64,000 nucleotides of DNA from Christiangramia sp. OXR-203 (GTDB lineage: Bacteria > Bacteroidota > Bacteroidia > Flavobacteriales > Flavobacteriaceae), in the NCBI RefSeq assembly GCF_034372165.1, contig NZ_CP139698.1:1922001-1986000 (forward strand), read 5' to 3'. The translations under genes and the position numbers were made by a program. Positions 29,301 to 37,036 of this stretch are shown here, piece after piece (within the stretch, counting starts at the first letter, position 1; the number at the start of each line of letters is the position of its first letter). The notes beneath the pieces are model-generated. The model was not told the origin of the DNA. It saw only the letters and a list, made by a program, of their open reading frames with translations, and ran no database searches.

Positions 29301-29945
29301 ACGTAGGAAGTAAAATGAAAGAACTAAACCTCCAATAGCCAACAAACCCTGTATAGTATATGCGAACCATATTTTTGGTTCTGGCAAATTAATTAGGGTT
29401 CTAAGGAAATGGAAATTAAAAAAAGTGTACAATACAGAGATAAGTCCGAATAATAACCAAGTTGTTTCCTGAACTTCCTGGGGATTCAAACTTCTTATTT
29501 TCTTGAACCTGGAATCGGGTATATTATCGTATTCTTCATGATAAAAGATTTGTTGAAGAATGCTTAATTCTACTAATCGAAGCTGATCATTTTTTGAAAG
29601 TATGTTACTATTTATATCTTCACTTCTTAAATGTGCATATTTATCAGTGTCATTCTTTTTCTCTTCTTTAAAGGTCGCCAATGAAATATTTAAAAATTTT
29701 AAGTTTTCATTTTTATTGGTTTCCTCAAAAGTTTTTAAAATGCTGCTTTTACCGGAACCATAGGTTCCAGATAGCGCAATATTTTTAATATCTTTTTCTT
29801 TCCGATTAGAAATAGCCCATTCCAAGGAATTGCAATAGAATTTATGATTGTCAGGATCACTAACAGGAGAAAGGGAGTTAAAAGGGATATTTTGTTTCTG
29901 ATCCTTATTCTCCGGATTCTTTTGTAAATTTTTACTCATAGGCAA
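26316..29945 (-). CDS. YobI-like/KAP-type P-loop NTPase
   Basis: This very large ATPase (1209 residues) has the Walker A SGTYGSGKSS (residues 59-68), two membrane helices at about 162-180 and 195-216 between Walker A and B, and the Walker B VVIIEDLDRFEQ near residues 265-276, followed by the sensor-like FIYAIRDEMF. This is the layout of YobI/KAP-type NTPases. The remaining ~900 residues are mainly helical repeats with no known domain. It overlaps hsdS by 14 bases and ends 4 bases before the AlbA_2 gene, so it is translated with the restriction genes. A membrane-linked defence function is inference. Confidence 0.82.
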   Translation of the reverse strand: MPMSKNLQKNPENKDQKQNIPFNSLSPVSDPDNHKFYCNSLEWAISNRKEKDIKNIALSGTYGSGKSSILKTFEETNKNENLKFLNISLATFKEEKKNDTDKYAHLRSEDINSNILSKNDQLRLVELSILQQIFYHEEYDNIPDSRFKKIRSLNPQEVQETTWLLFGLISVLYTFFNFHFLRTLINLPEPKIWFAYTIQGLLAIGGLVLSFYFLRAVVGFSQKLTISKLNFQNLEIQVADKIDKSILNNHLDEILYFFEVTEYNVVIIEDLDRFEQTEIFTKLREINLLINNSKSINRTVTFIYAIRDEMFKDKDRTKFFDFIIPVIPVINYSNSNEQLTRALEKFEYSLSTELIDQVAFYVDDMRLLYNIVNEFHIYFQKFQGEKYQNKLFAIIVYKNIYPEDFVMLGKNQGILYKNLVENKLSWINDASRKIEEENSRLKMELDNLERVLPKNLEELRRIYLMEYMKNANNLSHFRIANKNYSVEQMLEDENFENLKNGSISYRENQYNREFNFKFSAVESRLDPDKSYSDRKTEIENKNAGRVKDIRVRLKQNEEENRRIKNAKIKYLLKNKKISLSSQPSKQEQLIILLIRNGYIAEDYLNYISYFYPGSITERDHWFLMNVRNEMDSKFDYKLDEVENVIKKISESEFERRFVLNYSLLDQFLKSKKFPLKKELFFKQLSNESNDSVKFIYSYIKEDKNSGVLIKTLCKSWIGIWKFIEEDSSLTDGEKSNYLSLILNNAEIEDIENIASTSQLEAVLNAKSDFLSIVSDSKRQIEIIDEFDLKFNSLKWDESRKEIREYIYSMNNYEINPPMFRIMIKEFGEYREEDFNHSNYAAIKLSGCDRLIEYVEKNIEEYINAVYLKLKDNFKEKQAYLLKLLNNSNIKKTSKESIINQTETLLPSLSELEDSKELSDFLIENLKIEPTWKNVIFKYQENENKFSETLTGFLNNPKITKNLVKDSIPTDKELLSFRRDFLLNNKILDELYISYLKTVPLAFKELSFESLSFKKVEALVNELKLSFNQENYNKLRSSFSPIHLIFIILNISEFFKIYSEIVLSESDLAEILGNSMLTDSHKIKLIEKFEADNAISDQKALSLIGKMALKHKELKLSDSNISSILIKSALKTNEKIELFMNNLTPFDKEFITSFLSSLGGDYKQLNEKGPMPYFKNTALLLSFFQYLKQEGKISKIKEKKDHIQVTTFRK

Positions 29946-31179
29946 GAGATGTTTTTTCTTTTTCTACTCTTGCCATTTTGGAAAGAAGAAGAGCACGTAA
30001 AAGCCTTAGTTTTTCGTTTTGATTGGCTATTCCCCACATTACTTTATACAATGCTTTAACTTTGCTTCCATATAAACTAATAAGATTGATTTTTGGAAAA
30101 ATTACATTTGTATACTCGAAATCTTTAGTCACCAATGCCTGAAAAGTAGCTCCTGTAGCTTCTGTTTTTAGTTTCTCAATTAAGTTTTTGCACAGTTGAT
30201 GAACAAAATAGTTATTTATATTTTTACCCGTCATAGCATAGCAAGTTTGATTCATCGCCATTGGAACCCCTGCTATAGCTATTCCTCCAATTGTTGCTCC
30301 TCTAGCAGTTAAAAAAATTGTATTGATAGGGTATAACTTACTACTACATTTTTTCAGTCCAGAGTTGGAAATATGCTTAACAGTTTTTAAAACGAAATAT
30401 TCGTTTAATAGATCACCAGGAGTATAAAATGGAATATCTCCCCTCCAATATTCAGGAACAGAAGTTTTAGGGGTTCCTCCTCCATCTATATTTACTATTT
30501 CCGTAAAAGACACACACTCCCATCCTTCTGGTATTTCCTTATCCAGTTCCTCATTATAAACCATTTTTCCACCGGAAGATTTATAAGGATTCCCCTCTTC
30601 ATTCGGGAATTCAAAAGCAACAAACCAATTTTTATACAAAGCCTGCGCAGTTTCTTCCAGCTTTTGGTTTATTTCCTCATTTAATTTAATACGGTTTTTA
30701 ACCACATTATATTCCCTTACAATTTCGCGCTGTTTTTCTATCGAAGGAATTGGGAGTTCAAAAGCTAAGAAATCTTCCCATTCCAGGCTTCCTCGTACAC
30801 CACCAACAGCGTGAAAAGTAGCTTGCCTGTCAAATTCAGACCGGGAAAACCACATCATTAAATATTGTGGCAGTAAAACTTCGGTATCTTTAATTTCAAA
30901 TACCGGATAAGCCTGAGAAATAATAGCTTCCTCTATATCTTCAAGCAATGCCACAGGCATTTTACCATCTCTCCTTACCTGCATAATACTACAGGCAAAT
31001 TGATTTTTACGGATGATTTTATAGTTGCGCATATTTGTCCCAACCGTATTTGCCACAGAGGGAATAAATTCTTTTGATATGCTTAAGCCTAAAAGTGTTG
31101 GGACATTTAATTCCTTATTCCGCTCATCAACTAATTGTATGTAATCTCCAATAGGTTTATAGTTTGATTGCATACCCAA
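29932..31179 (-). CDS. hsdS: Type I restriction specificity subunit (HsdS)
   Basis: HsdS recognises the DNA target and holds two HsdM subunits. The 415 residues show two target-recognition domains, the first around residues 5-155 (with AVGGVRGSLEWEDFLAFELPIPSIEKQREIV) and the second from WECVSFTEIVNIDGGGTP, each followed by a helical spacer (KNRIKLNEEINQKLEETAQAL). The length is normal and there is no sign of truncation. It overlaps hsdM by 23 bases. Confidence 0.93.
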   Translation of the reverse strand: MGMQSNYKPIGDYIQLVDERNKELNVPTLLGLSISKEFIPSVANTVGTNMRNYKIIRKNQFACSIMQVRRDGKMPVALLEDIEEAIISQAYPVFEIKDTEVLLPQYLMMWFSRSEFDRQATFHAVGGVRGSLEWEDFLAFELPIPSIEKQREIVREYNVVKNRIKLNEEINQKLEETAQALYKNWFVAFEFPNEEGNPYKSSGGKMVYNEELDKEIPEGWECVSFTEIVNIDGGGTPKTSVPEYWRGDIPFYTPGDLLNEYFVLKTVKHISNSGLKKCSSKLYPINTIFLTARGATIGGIAIAGVPMAMNQTCYAMTGKNINNYFVHQLCKNLIEKLKTEATGATFQALVTKDFEYTNVIFPKINLISLYGSKVKALYKVMWGIANQNEKLRLLRALLLSKMARVEKEKTSLAYE

Positions 31180-32722
31180 GCTCTTTAAAAACGTCCAACA
31201 ATTCCTTTTTAGATTGTTCTTCCTGTTGTAATAGATCAGTTAGTTCGCTTTGTAAGCCTGCCATTTTTGAATCAAAATCAATATTTTCATCCCGGTTTAC
31301 AAATTCAATGTATTTGCTGGGTACCAGGGAAAAATCCTTCTTTTCAATAGCTGCTTTGGTGGCACTGTAGCAATATTCCGGGATATCTTTATAATCTGTA
31401 TTTTCCTGTTGCCAATCGTGATATGTTTTTGCAATATCCTGGATGTGCTTCGGGTTAAACTGGATGAATTTCTTTTCAAATGGCTCGCCGATCTGCCGTA
31501 AATCCATAAACAGCACTTCTTCCTGCCGATCCCGGTAATTGCGTTCCTCATCACCAATAGAACGTGAATGTGCGGTTTTATTCCTATTCAGGATCCAAAC
31601 GGTTACACTTATGTTAGTGGTATAAAACATATTTTGTGGTAAAATCACTATAGCTTCCACCAGGTTGTTTTCCACCAACTTTCTCCTAATTTTATATTCT
31701 TCACCACTACCGGAAAGAGCTCCATTTGCCAGAATAAAACCGGCAACGCCATCATCTGATAGTTTGGAGACCATATTAAGAATCCAACCATAATTTGCGT
31801 TGCTTTTTGGAGGCACTTCATAACCCTGCCAGCGAGGATCATCAATTAATTCCTGCGGCCCACGCCAGTCCTTTTGATTAAAGGGCGGGTTAGCCATAAT
31901 ATAATCTGCTTTCAAATCTTTATGCTGATCATTGCTAAAGGTATCGGCCGCTTTTTCACCCAGATTAGCAGATATCCCCCGAATGGCAAGGTTCATTTTT
32001 GCCAGTTTGTAAGTAGTATTGGTGTACTCCTGTCCGTAAATTGAAATTTCCCGTTTGCTCCCGTGGTGGCTTTCAATAAACTTGATAGACTGCACGAACA
32101 TTCCACCTGAACCACAAGCCGGGTCATAAATTATTCCTTTATAGGGTTCTATCATTTCGGCAATAAGATTTACAATACTCTTTGGTGTATAGAATTCTCC
32201 CTTTCCTTTTCCTTCCGCCAAAGCGAATTTGGACAAAAAGTATTCATATACACGCCCCACGATATCCTGGGATTTGTCTTTTTGAGTATCTATTTTATTA
32301 ATGGTGTCCAAAAGAGACGATAATTTACTTTTGTCCAGTCCTAAGCGGGAAAAATAATTGTCCGGCAATGCACCCTTTAGAGATGGGTTGTTCTTTTCGA
32401 TCTGGTTTAACGCGGTATCAATCTTTAGCGCAATATCGTCTTGCTTCGCATTTTTAATAAGATAGTTCCATCGAGAAGTCTCTGCTAAGAAAAAGACGTT
32501 CTTCATATTGTAGAAGTCTTTCATTTCAAGGTACTTTTCTTTGCCTTCGGCAACAAGTTCCTCACGGCGCACTTCAAATTTATCACTGGCAAATTTCAGG
32601 AAGATAAGCCCGAGCACCACATGTTTGTATTCTGAAGGTTCGATGGAGCCACGTAATTTATTCGCAGCATCCCACAGGCTTTCTTCAATAGATTTTTCTT
32701 TGGTAGTTTTCTTTTTTGCCAT
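31157..32722 (-). CDS. hsdM: Type I DNA methyltransferase subunit (HsdM)
   Basis: HsdM methylates adenine at the target site. The 521 residues contain the N-terminal helical domain (SLWDAANKLRGSIEPSEYKHVVLGLIFLKFASDKFE), the SAM-binding motif YDPACGSGGMF and the catalytic ANPPFN. It is the first gene of the five-gene operon and overlaps hsdS, so methyltransferase is made before the nuclease. Confidence 0.95.
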   Translation of the reverse strand: MAKKKTTKEKSIEESLWDAANKLRGSIEPSEYKHVVLGLIFLKFASDKFEVRREELVAEGKEKYLEMKDFYNMKNVFFLAETSRWNYLIKNAKQDDIALKIDTALNQIEKNNPSLKGALPDNYFSRLGLDKSKLSSLLDTINKIDTQKDKSQDIVGRVYEYFLSKFALAEGKGKGEFYTPKSIVNLIAEMIEPYKGIIYDPACGSGGMFVQSIKFIESHHGSKREISIYGQEYTNTTYKLAKMNLAIRGISANLGEKAADTFSNDQHKDLKADYIMANPPFNQKDWRGPQELIDDPRWQGYEVPPKSNANYGWILNMVSKLSDDGVAGFILANGALSGSGEEYKIRRKLVENNLVEAIVILPQNMFYTTNISVTVWILNRNKTAHSRSIGDEERNYRDRQEEVLFMDLRQIGEPFEKKFIQFNPKHIQDIAKTYHDWQQENTDYKDIPEYCYSATKAAIEKKDFSLVPSKYIEFVNRDENIDFDSKMAGLQSELTDLLQQEEQSKKELLDVFKELGYAIKL

Positions 32723-33036
32723 TATTAAGATTCGGGTATGTAGTAAATAATTATGCTTCCGAGGTAGGGTAGAGTAGCTGGAGCAATTTAGTAAAAATCT
32801 TTCTAATGTTAAAGGATTCTAAAGATGAGAAAATGAGTATTTGAATTGCCAAATATTGTTTGTTCGACATACGATTGATAGGTTAAAGTAGTAAGGACAT
32901 CGACTTGTACACTTAACTGTTTTCTTTCCTGGTTCCCAAAAATTAAATTTTTTATCAATACATTATTTGCGATCACAAGTCTTATATACGCAATTTAATG
33001 GTTATTTTCCACTCCGATTTAGCGGGATAAAGCAAA
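32723..33036. other. Gene-free stretch upstream of hsdM
   Basis: About 310 bases between hsdM and the XRE regulator, both on the minus strand, hold no gene that I can support. The hsdM promoter should lie here, but I see no clear TAnnTTTG box on the minus strand; no terminator is obvious. Confidence 0.5.
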
Positions 33037-33297
33037 TTAATTGTAGTCAAATAACTCTGTAACTGAAACCTCTAAAACTATTGCCAGGGCTATTAATGTT
33101 TCAAAAGTAGGATTAGCCTCCCCCCTCTCTATTTCACCTATAGTTTTTTTAGATAAAAGGCCCCTTCGATCACTCAGCTCTTGCTGTGAAATATTTCTAT
33201 TTGGATATTCAAGACTAACAATTCTTTCTCTTAATGACCTTATATGCTTGCCAAATCTTATTTTATGTTCACTGAATTTTAAGGTATTCTCAATCAT
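33037..33297 (-). CDS. XRE-family transcriptional regulator
   Basis: This 86-residue protein is almost entirely a helix-turn-helix of the XRE/Cro type: LRSLRERIVSLEYPNRNISQQELSDRRGLLSKKTIGEIERGEANPTFETLIALAIVLEVSVTELF. It lacks any sensor domain. It lies upstream of the restriction operon on the same strand, and a palindrome 31 bases before its start is a likely operator, so it may control itself and perhaps the restriction genes or the RNA region transcribed away from it. Confidence 0.88.
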   Translation of the reverse strand: MIENTLKFSEHKIRFGKHIRSLRERIVSLEYPNRNISQQELSDRRGLLSKKTIGEIERGEANPTFETLIALAIVLEVSVTELFDYN

Positions 33298-33328
33298 ACT
33301 ATAAAATTCTAGGTTAAAAACAAAGATT

Positions 33329-33350
33329 ATGGTAACCTATAAGGTACCAT
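33329..33350. promoter_or_regulatory. Palindromic operator in front of the XRE gene
   Basis: ATGGTAACC, five bases TATAA, then GGTACCAT form a near-perfect inverted repeat (one extra A in the left arm) 31 bases upstream of the XRE start. A sequence close to a minus-strand -7 box (CAAAGATT at 33321-33328) touches it, as expected for an autorepressor site. Confidence 0.6.
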
Positions 33351-33436
33351 AAAATAATTTTTATTATATTTGGTTCATTATAATATATTTGCGAAACTTC
33401 TTTAAGTAAAATATTAGAAGCATTCGCTTTGAATCT

Positions 33437-33543
33437 CGAATCGAAAACTGGTAATTTTTAGTACACGAGATGATAGGTGAAGTGCTCACGACCCGGGCGT
33501 GGGCTCACTTATTGTGTACAAGGTATACCAGTACCGCGATTCG
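33437..33543. ncRNA. Long imperfect hairpin, candidate structured RNA
   Basis: Nested complementary blocks give one long rod: CGAATCG/CGATTCG (33437-33443 with 33537-33543), ACTGGTA/TACCAGT (33447-33453 with 33526-33532), GTACAC/GTGTAC (33461-33466 with 33514-33519), AAGTG/CACTT (33480-33484 with 33506-33510) and CACG/CGTG, with an ACCCGGG loop. Two plus-strand TATATTTG boxes stand just upstream (33365-33372 and 33384-33391), which favours transcription to the right. It could be an RNA, a cruciform recombination or transfer site, or a regulatory element; I do not recognise the class. Confidence 0.5.
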
Positions 33544-33666
33544 ATAAGTTGAGCTTTCACGCCTTTTTTGTATTTAGGTATTTTCTGCTCAATTATTTTT
33601 AAAGCATTTGTTTCTTCACTTAAAAAATCGTCGCTACGAATTAACCCTACATTTTAAACAAAGGTC

Positions 33667-33846
33667 AAAGCGGCCGGCATTCCTGTGGAGTGTTTTTATC
33701 AAGCTTGTTTACGGGAACAGGAAAACCTTATAAATAATCCCGTGGGTTGTTATTACCTCATATAGGTAATGGCAGTTGGGTGGGAAGTCTGCTATTCTTA
33801 ATAGAAAAGTAGACGGGCAAACTCGGCTTAAGGTCAGATGGCCTTT
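33667..33846 (+). ncRNA. Structured leader RNA, cobalamin-riboswitch-like
   Basis: This 180-base stretch upstream of the SusC gene carries, in the right order, pieces that resemble a cobalamin riboswitch: TCCTGTG, ACGGGAAC (33711-33718), CCCGTGGGTTGT, then GGTGGGAAGTC (identical to the P6-side segment I recall from E. coli btuB) followed by a hairpin GTCTGCT/AGTAGAC, and AAGGTCAGATGGCC at the 3' end, which can close a P1 stem with AAAG...GCC at the 5' end. The match is partial and the canonical GCCACTG is not clear, so the class is uncertain. There is no gene on either strand here that I accept. Confidence 0.4.
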
Positions 33847-33956
33847 AGTTATTATACGGCAACCTTTTTTTGCGCCAATTTTACAGATTGTTTTAGCCAA
33901 TAAAAAAATGCATATGGAAAAAAGAAAAGTGAACACTCGTTTTGACGGGTAAAAGC

Positions 33957-33997
33957 AAAAAAGCCTTCCCTTGAGATTGCAGTCGTACAGGGAAGGC
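33957..33997 (-). terminator. Minus-strand terminator hairpin
   Basis: GCCTTCCCT (33963-33971) pairs exactly with AGGGAAGGC (33989-33997). The A-run lies on the left, so the hairpin ends transcription moving leftward. No minus-strand gene feeds into it; it may stop antisense transcription from the SusC region or be a relic. Confidence 0.65.
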
Positions 33998-34042
33998 CTA
34001 AGCTTTAATAAAACAAATGTTTCATTTAACTAATGTAAAATT

Positions 34043-37024
34043 ATGAAAAATTTTTACAAGCGGGGCATGCTTATCATCATGTTCCTCTTAGCCATGGCCT
34101 TATTGGTCATGTTGGCGATGGGTCAAGCCAAAGCGGCAACACCCTCAACTCCTATTTATTTTTACCAACAGGAAATTACTGGCAAAGTCTCAGAGCCCAA
34201 AGGGGAACCATTAGAAGGCGTAACTGTTTTTATTAAAAATAAACGAGTTGGTGAGGTTACCGCAGCAGACGGATCTTATGCTATCCAGGCTAGCCAAGGG
34301 GACACCCTGATATTCTCATTTATAGGTTTTAAATCAAAGGAGATTGCAGTTGGTAATCAATCTACCATAAATGTTGTCCTAAAGGAAGATATTGCCTCCT
34401 TAAACGAAGTGCTTATCAATGCCGGATACTATACCGTAAAAAGACGTGAACGAACCGGTAACATCTCCCGTGTCACGGCTGAGGAAATAGAAAAACAGCC
34501 AGTGATAAGTCCATTACAAGCATTACAAGGAAGAATGGCGGGTGTACAGATCACCTCTGGAGGAACCAATCCGGGAGCGGCTTCCACCATACAGATTAGG
34601 GGAGTTAATAGTCTAAGGAGTGAAGGTAATTATCCTTTATATATTATTGATGGGGTACCAATTAGTTCTATTCCCGTAGAAAGTAATTCTCTTCTAGGAA
34701 ATTCGGGTCTTGACCCTTTAAATAACCTAAACCCTGCAAATATTGAAAGTATTGAGGTTCTTAAAGATGCCGATGCCACAGCTATTTACGGTTCTCGTGG
34801 AGCCAACGGGGTGGTTCTTATCACTACAAAAACTGGCTTAAAGTCTAGTAAAGGACTTGAGATGAGGGCCTATACCGGCATATCTTATGTACCTGGAAAA
34901 ATGGATTTGCTTGAAACACCGCGATATCTTGAATTAAGAAAAGCAGCTTATGATAATGACGGTATTGAACCTAATGCCAGCAATGCCTATGATCTTTTGG
35001 TATGGGATCAGCAACGTTATACGGACTGGCAGGAATATGCATTTGGTAAAAATGCAGAGGTAACTAATGCTAACCTAGCCTTTACTGGAGGAAAAGACCT
35101 AACCTCATTTAGAGTAGGCGGCTCTTGGTTTAGCCAGGGCACCGTATATCCCGGTGATTATAATTATCGCAAGCTTACCGGTAATTTAAGTCTAAACCAC
35201 TCCTCCCAGAACAGAAAATTAAATTTACAGGTTTCCCTGAATTATGGCCTTGATAAGAACCAACTTACCGGAGATCTCAATGTTGGTGCCTTAAATTTTC
35301 TACCTCCTAATGCACCGGCCTTATTGAATGATGATGACTCCCTGAACTGGACCGAATGGGCTGAGGCCGGTATAAAGAATCCTCTGGAAGGCTTTTTTAA
35401 TAGTAATGACATCCAGACAAATAATTTTATCACGAATGCAGGTATTTCTTATGAAATTGCAAAAGGCTTAACTCTGAAATCGAGTCTTGGATACACACGG
35501 TATGACAGTGACGAATTCTGGAAGTTGCCCGCACGGTCATATAACCCGGCGGGTAATCCCATAAACCGATCAGTACATCTAAACTCCGTTAGGAAATCAT
35601 GGATTGTAGAACCTCAGTTGGTTTACAATGTCCGTTTTGGAAAGTTAAATATGGATCTACTACTGGGCGGTACCATTCAGGAAAATACCAGCTCACGTCA
35701 AAGTCTGCAAGGTATAGGTTATGCTTCTGAGGCTCTTATTGGCAATCTGGCGGCCGCAGAGAGTATATTGAATGCACAAAACTCCACGGTTGAGTATAGA
35801 TATGCTGCGCTATTCTCACGATTGGGATTGAATTGGGATAAAAAATATTATCTCAACCTAACCGGCCGAAGGGACGGATCCAGCAGGTTCGGACCTAATA
35901 AACGCTTTGCCAATTTCGGAGCTATTGGGACAGCCTGGATCTTCTCTGAAGAAAGTTTTATGAAAGATCATCTCAACTTTCTCTCCTTAGGTAAACTTCG
36001 CGCAAGTTACGGCAGCACGGGGAATGACCAAATTGGTGATTATGGATACCTCGACGCTTATGGAGCTACCAGAGGACCAGGAGGTCTTTTTCCTACCGGA
36101 TTGGCCAATCCCGATTATTCCTGGGAGATTAATAAAAAATTGGAAGTGGGACTGGAGTTGGCTTTTTGGAATAACCGGGTCAGTTTAGAAGGAAGCTGGT
36201 ATCAAAACCGTTCCTCCAATCAGCTGGTAGGATATACGCTTCCTGCAATCACTGGTTTCGGATCTGTCCAGGCCAATTTACCTGCAACAGTCGAGAACCG
36301 GGGAACTGAGATAGAATTTAGTAGTATTAATATTGATAATTTGAATTTCAAATGGCAGACTTCTTTGAATATAAGTTTTCCAAAAAATGAACTCGTGCGT
36401 TATCCAGGTATTGAGGAGTCTTCATACGCCAATACTTACCGCGTTGGTGAGCCTTTAAATATTTCGCTGAATTATAACTATACAGGGATAGATCCGGAAA
36501 GTGGTTATTATTCTTTCCAAGATGTGAATGGTGATAGCAGACTGGATTACCAGGACAGAATCATTGTAGAAGATCGAACCAGCGAATTCTTTGGCGGTTT
36601 AAACAATAGCCTTAGCTACCAAAATTTTCATTTACAGTTTTTATGGCAATTCGTCAGGCAAAATGGAAAACTGATATATTATAACGCAGGAAGGCCGGTA
36701 AATATCCTCTCAGGATATAATACCGATGACTTTCAACAGCCAACTCAGTCTTATCAGGGAGCCCTGGCTTATTCAAATGCTATTAACAGCTCACTCTTTA
36801 CGAGTGACGGTTCTTTTCTCCGTTTAAAAACCCTCTCTCTGAGCTATGATCTTCCAAAGCAATTTCTTCAGCGTATAGGCATAAACAAATTTCAGTTGTT
36901 TTTTAACGGGCAAAACCTCTGGACAATCACGTCTTATAAGGGTATGGATCCTGAAAATTCTTATGACGGTAATTTTATAGGTAACCTGCGAAGCCTTACC
37001 GCAGGAGCTCAAGTAAACTTTTAA
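34043..37024 (+). CDS. SusC/RagA-type TonB-linked outer-membrane transporter
   Basis: SusC-type barrels import large substrates (glycans, peptides) across the outer membrane with a SusD lid. The 993 residues have a long signal peptide (about residues 1-32, ending QAKA), a carboxypeptidase-like regulatory domain (TGKVSEPKGEPLEGVTVFIKNK), the SusC plug motif IEVLKDADATAIYGSRGANGVVLITTK and a C-terminal barrel ending in aromatic VNF. There is no N-terminal STN signalling domain. The riboswitch-like leader lies upstream and SusD and an M16 peptidase follow, which points to peptide or metallo-cofactor uptake rather than glycan uptake; no glycan enzymes are near. Confidence 0.93.
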   Translation: MKNFYKRGMLIIMFLLAMALLVMLAMGQAKAATPSTPIYFYQQEITGKVSEPKGEPLEGVTVFIKNKRVGEVTAADGSYAIQASQGDTLIFSFIGFKSKEIAVGNQSTINVVLKEDIASLNEVLINAGYYTVKRRERTGNISRVTAEEIEKQPVISPLQALQGRMAGVQITSGGTNPGAASTIQIRGVNSLRSEGNYPLYIIDGVPISSIPVESNSLLGNSGLDPLNNLNPANIESIEVLKDADATAIYGSRGANGVVLITTKTGLKSSKGLEMRAYTGISYVPGKMDLLETPRYLELRKAAYDNDGIEPNASNAYDLLVWDQQRYTDWQEYAFGKNAEVTNANLAFTGGKDLTSFRVGGSWFSQGTVYPGDYNYRKLTGNLSLNHSSQNRKLNLQVSLNYGLDKNQLTGDLNVGALNFLPPNAPALLNDDDSLNWTEWAEAGIKNPLEGFFNSNDIQTNNFITNAGISYEIAKGLTLKSSLGYTRYDSDEFWKLPARSYNPAGNPINRSVHLNSVRKSWIVEPQLVYNVRFGKLNMDLLLGGTIQENTSSRQSLQGIGYASEALIGNLAAAESILNAQNSTVEYRYAALFSRLGLNWDKKYYLNLTGRRDGSSRFGPNKRFANFGAIGTAWIFSEESFMKDHLNFLSLGKLRASYGSTGNDQIGDYGYLDAYGATRGPGGLFPTGLANPDYSWEINKKLEVGLELAFWNNRVSLEGSWYQNRSSNQLVGYTLPAITGFGSVQANLPATVENRGTEIEFSSINIDNLNFKWQTSLNISFPKNELVRYPGIEESSYANTYRVGEPLNISLNYNYTGIDPESGYYSFQDVNGDSRLDYQDRIIVEDRTSEFFGGLNNSLSYQNFHLQFLWQFVRQNGKLIYYNAGRPVNILSGYNTDDFQQPTQSYQGALAYSNAINSSLFTSDGSFLRLKTLSLSYDLPKQFLQRIGINKFQLFFNGQNLWTITSYKGMDPENSYDGNFIGNLRSLTAGAQVNF

Positions 37025-37036
37025 AACTATATAGTA

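Noticed and set aside
33437-33846. Group I or II intron
   Set aside because: ACGGGA/TCCCGT could mimic a P4 pairing, but no group I R/S elements, group II domain V or intron-encoded protein is visible.
33709-33936. Minus-strand open frame of 75 codons
   Set aside because: It is the complement of the structured leader RNA, and the protein has no recognisable pattern.
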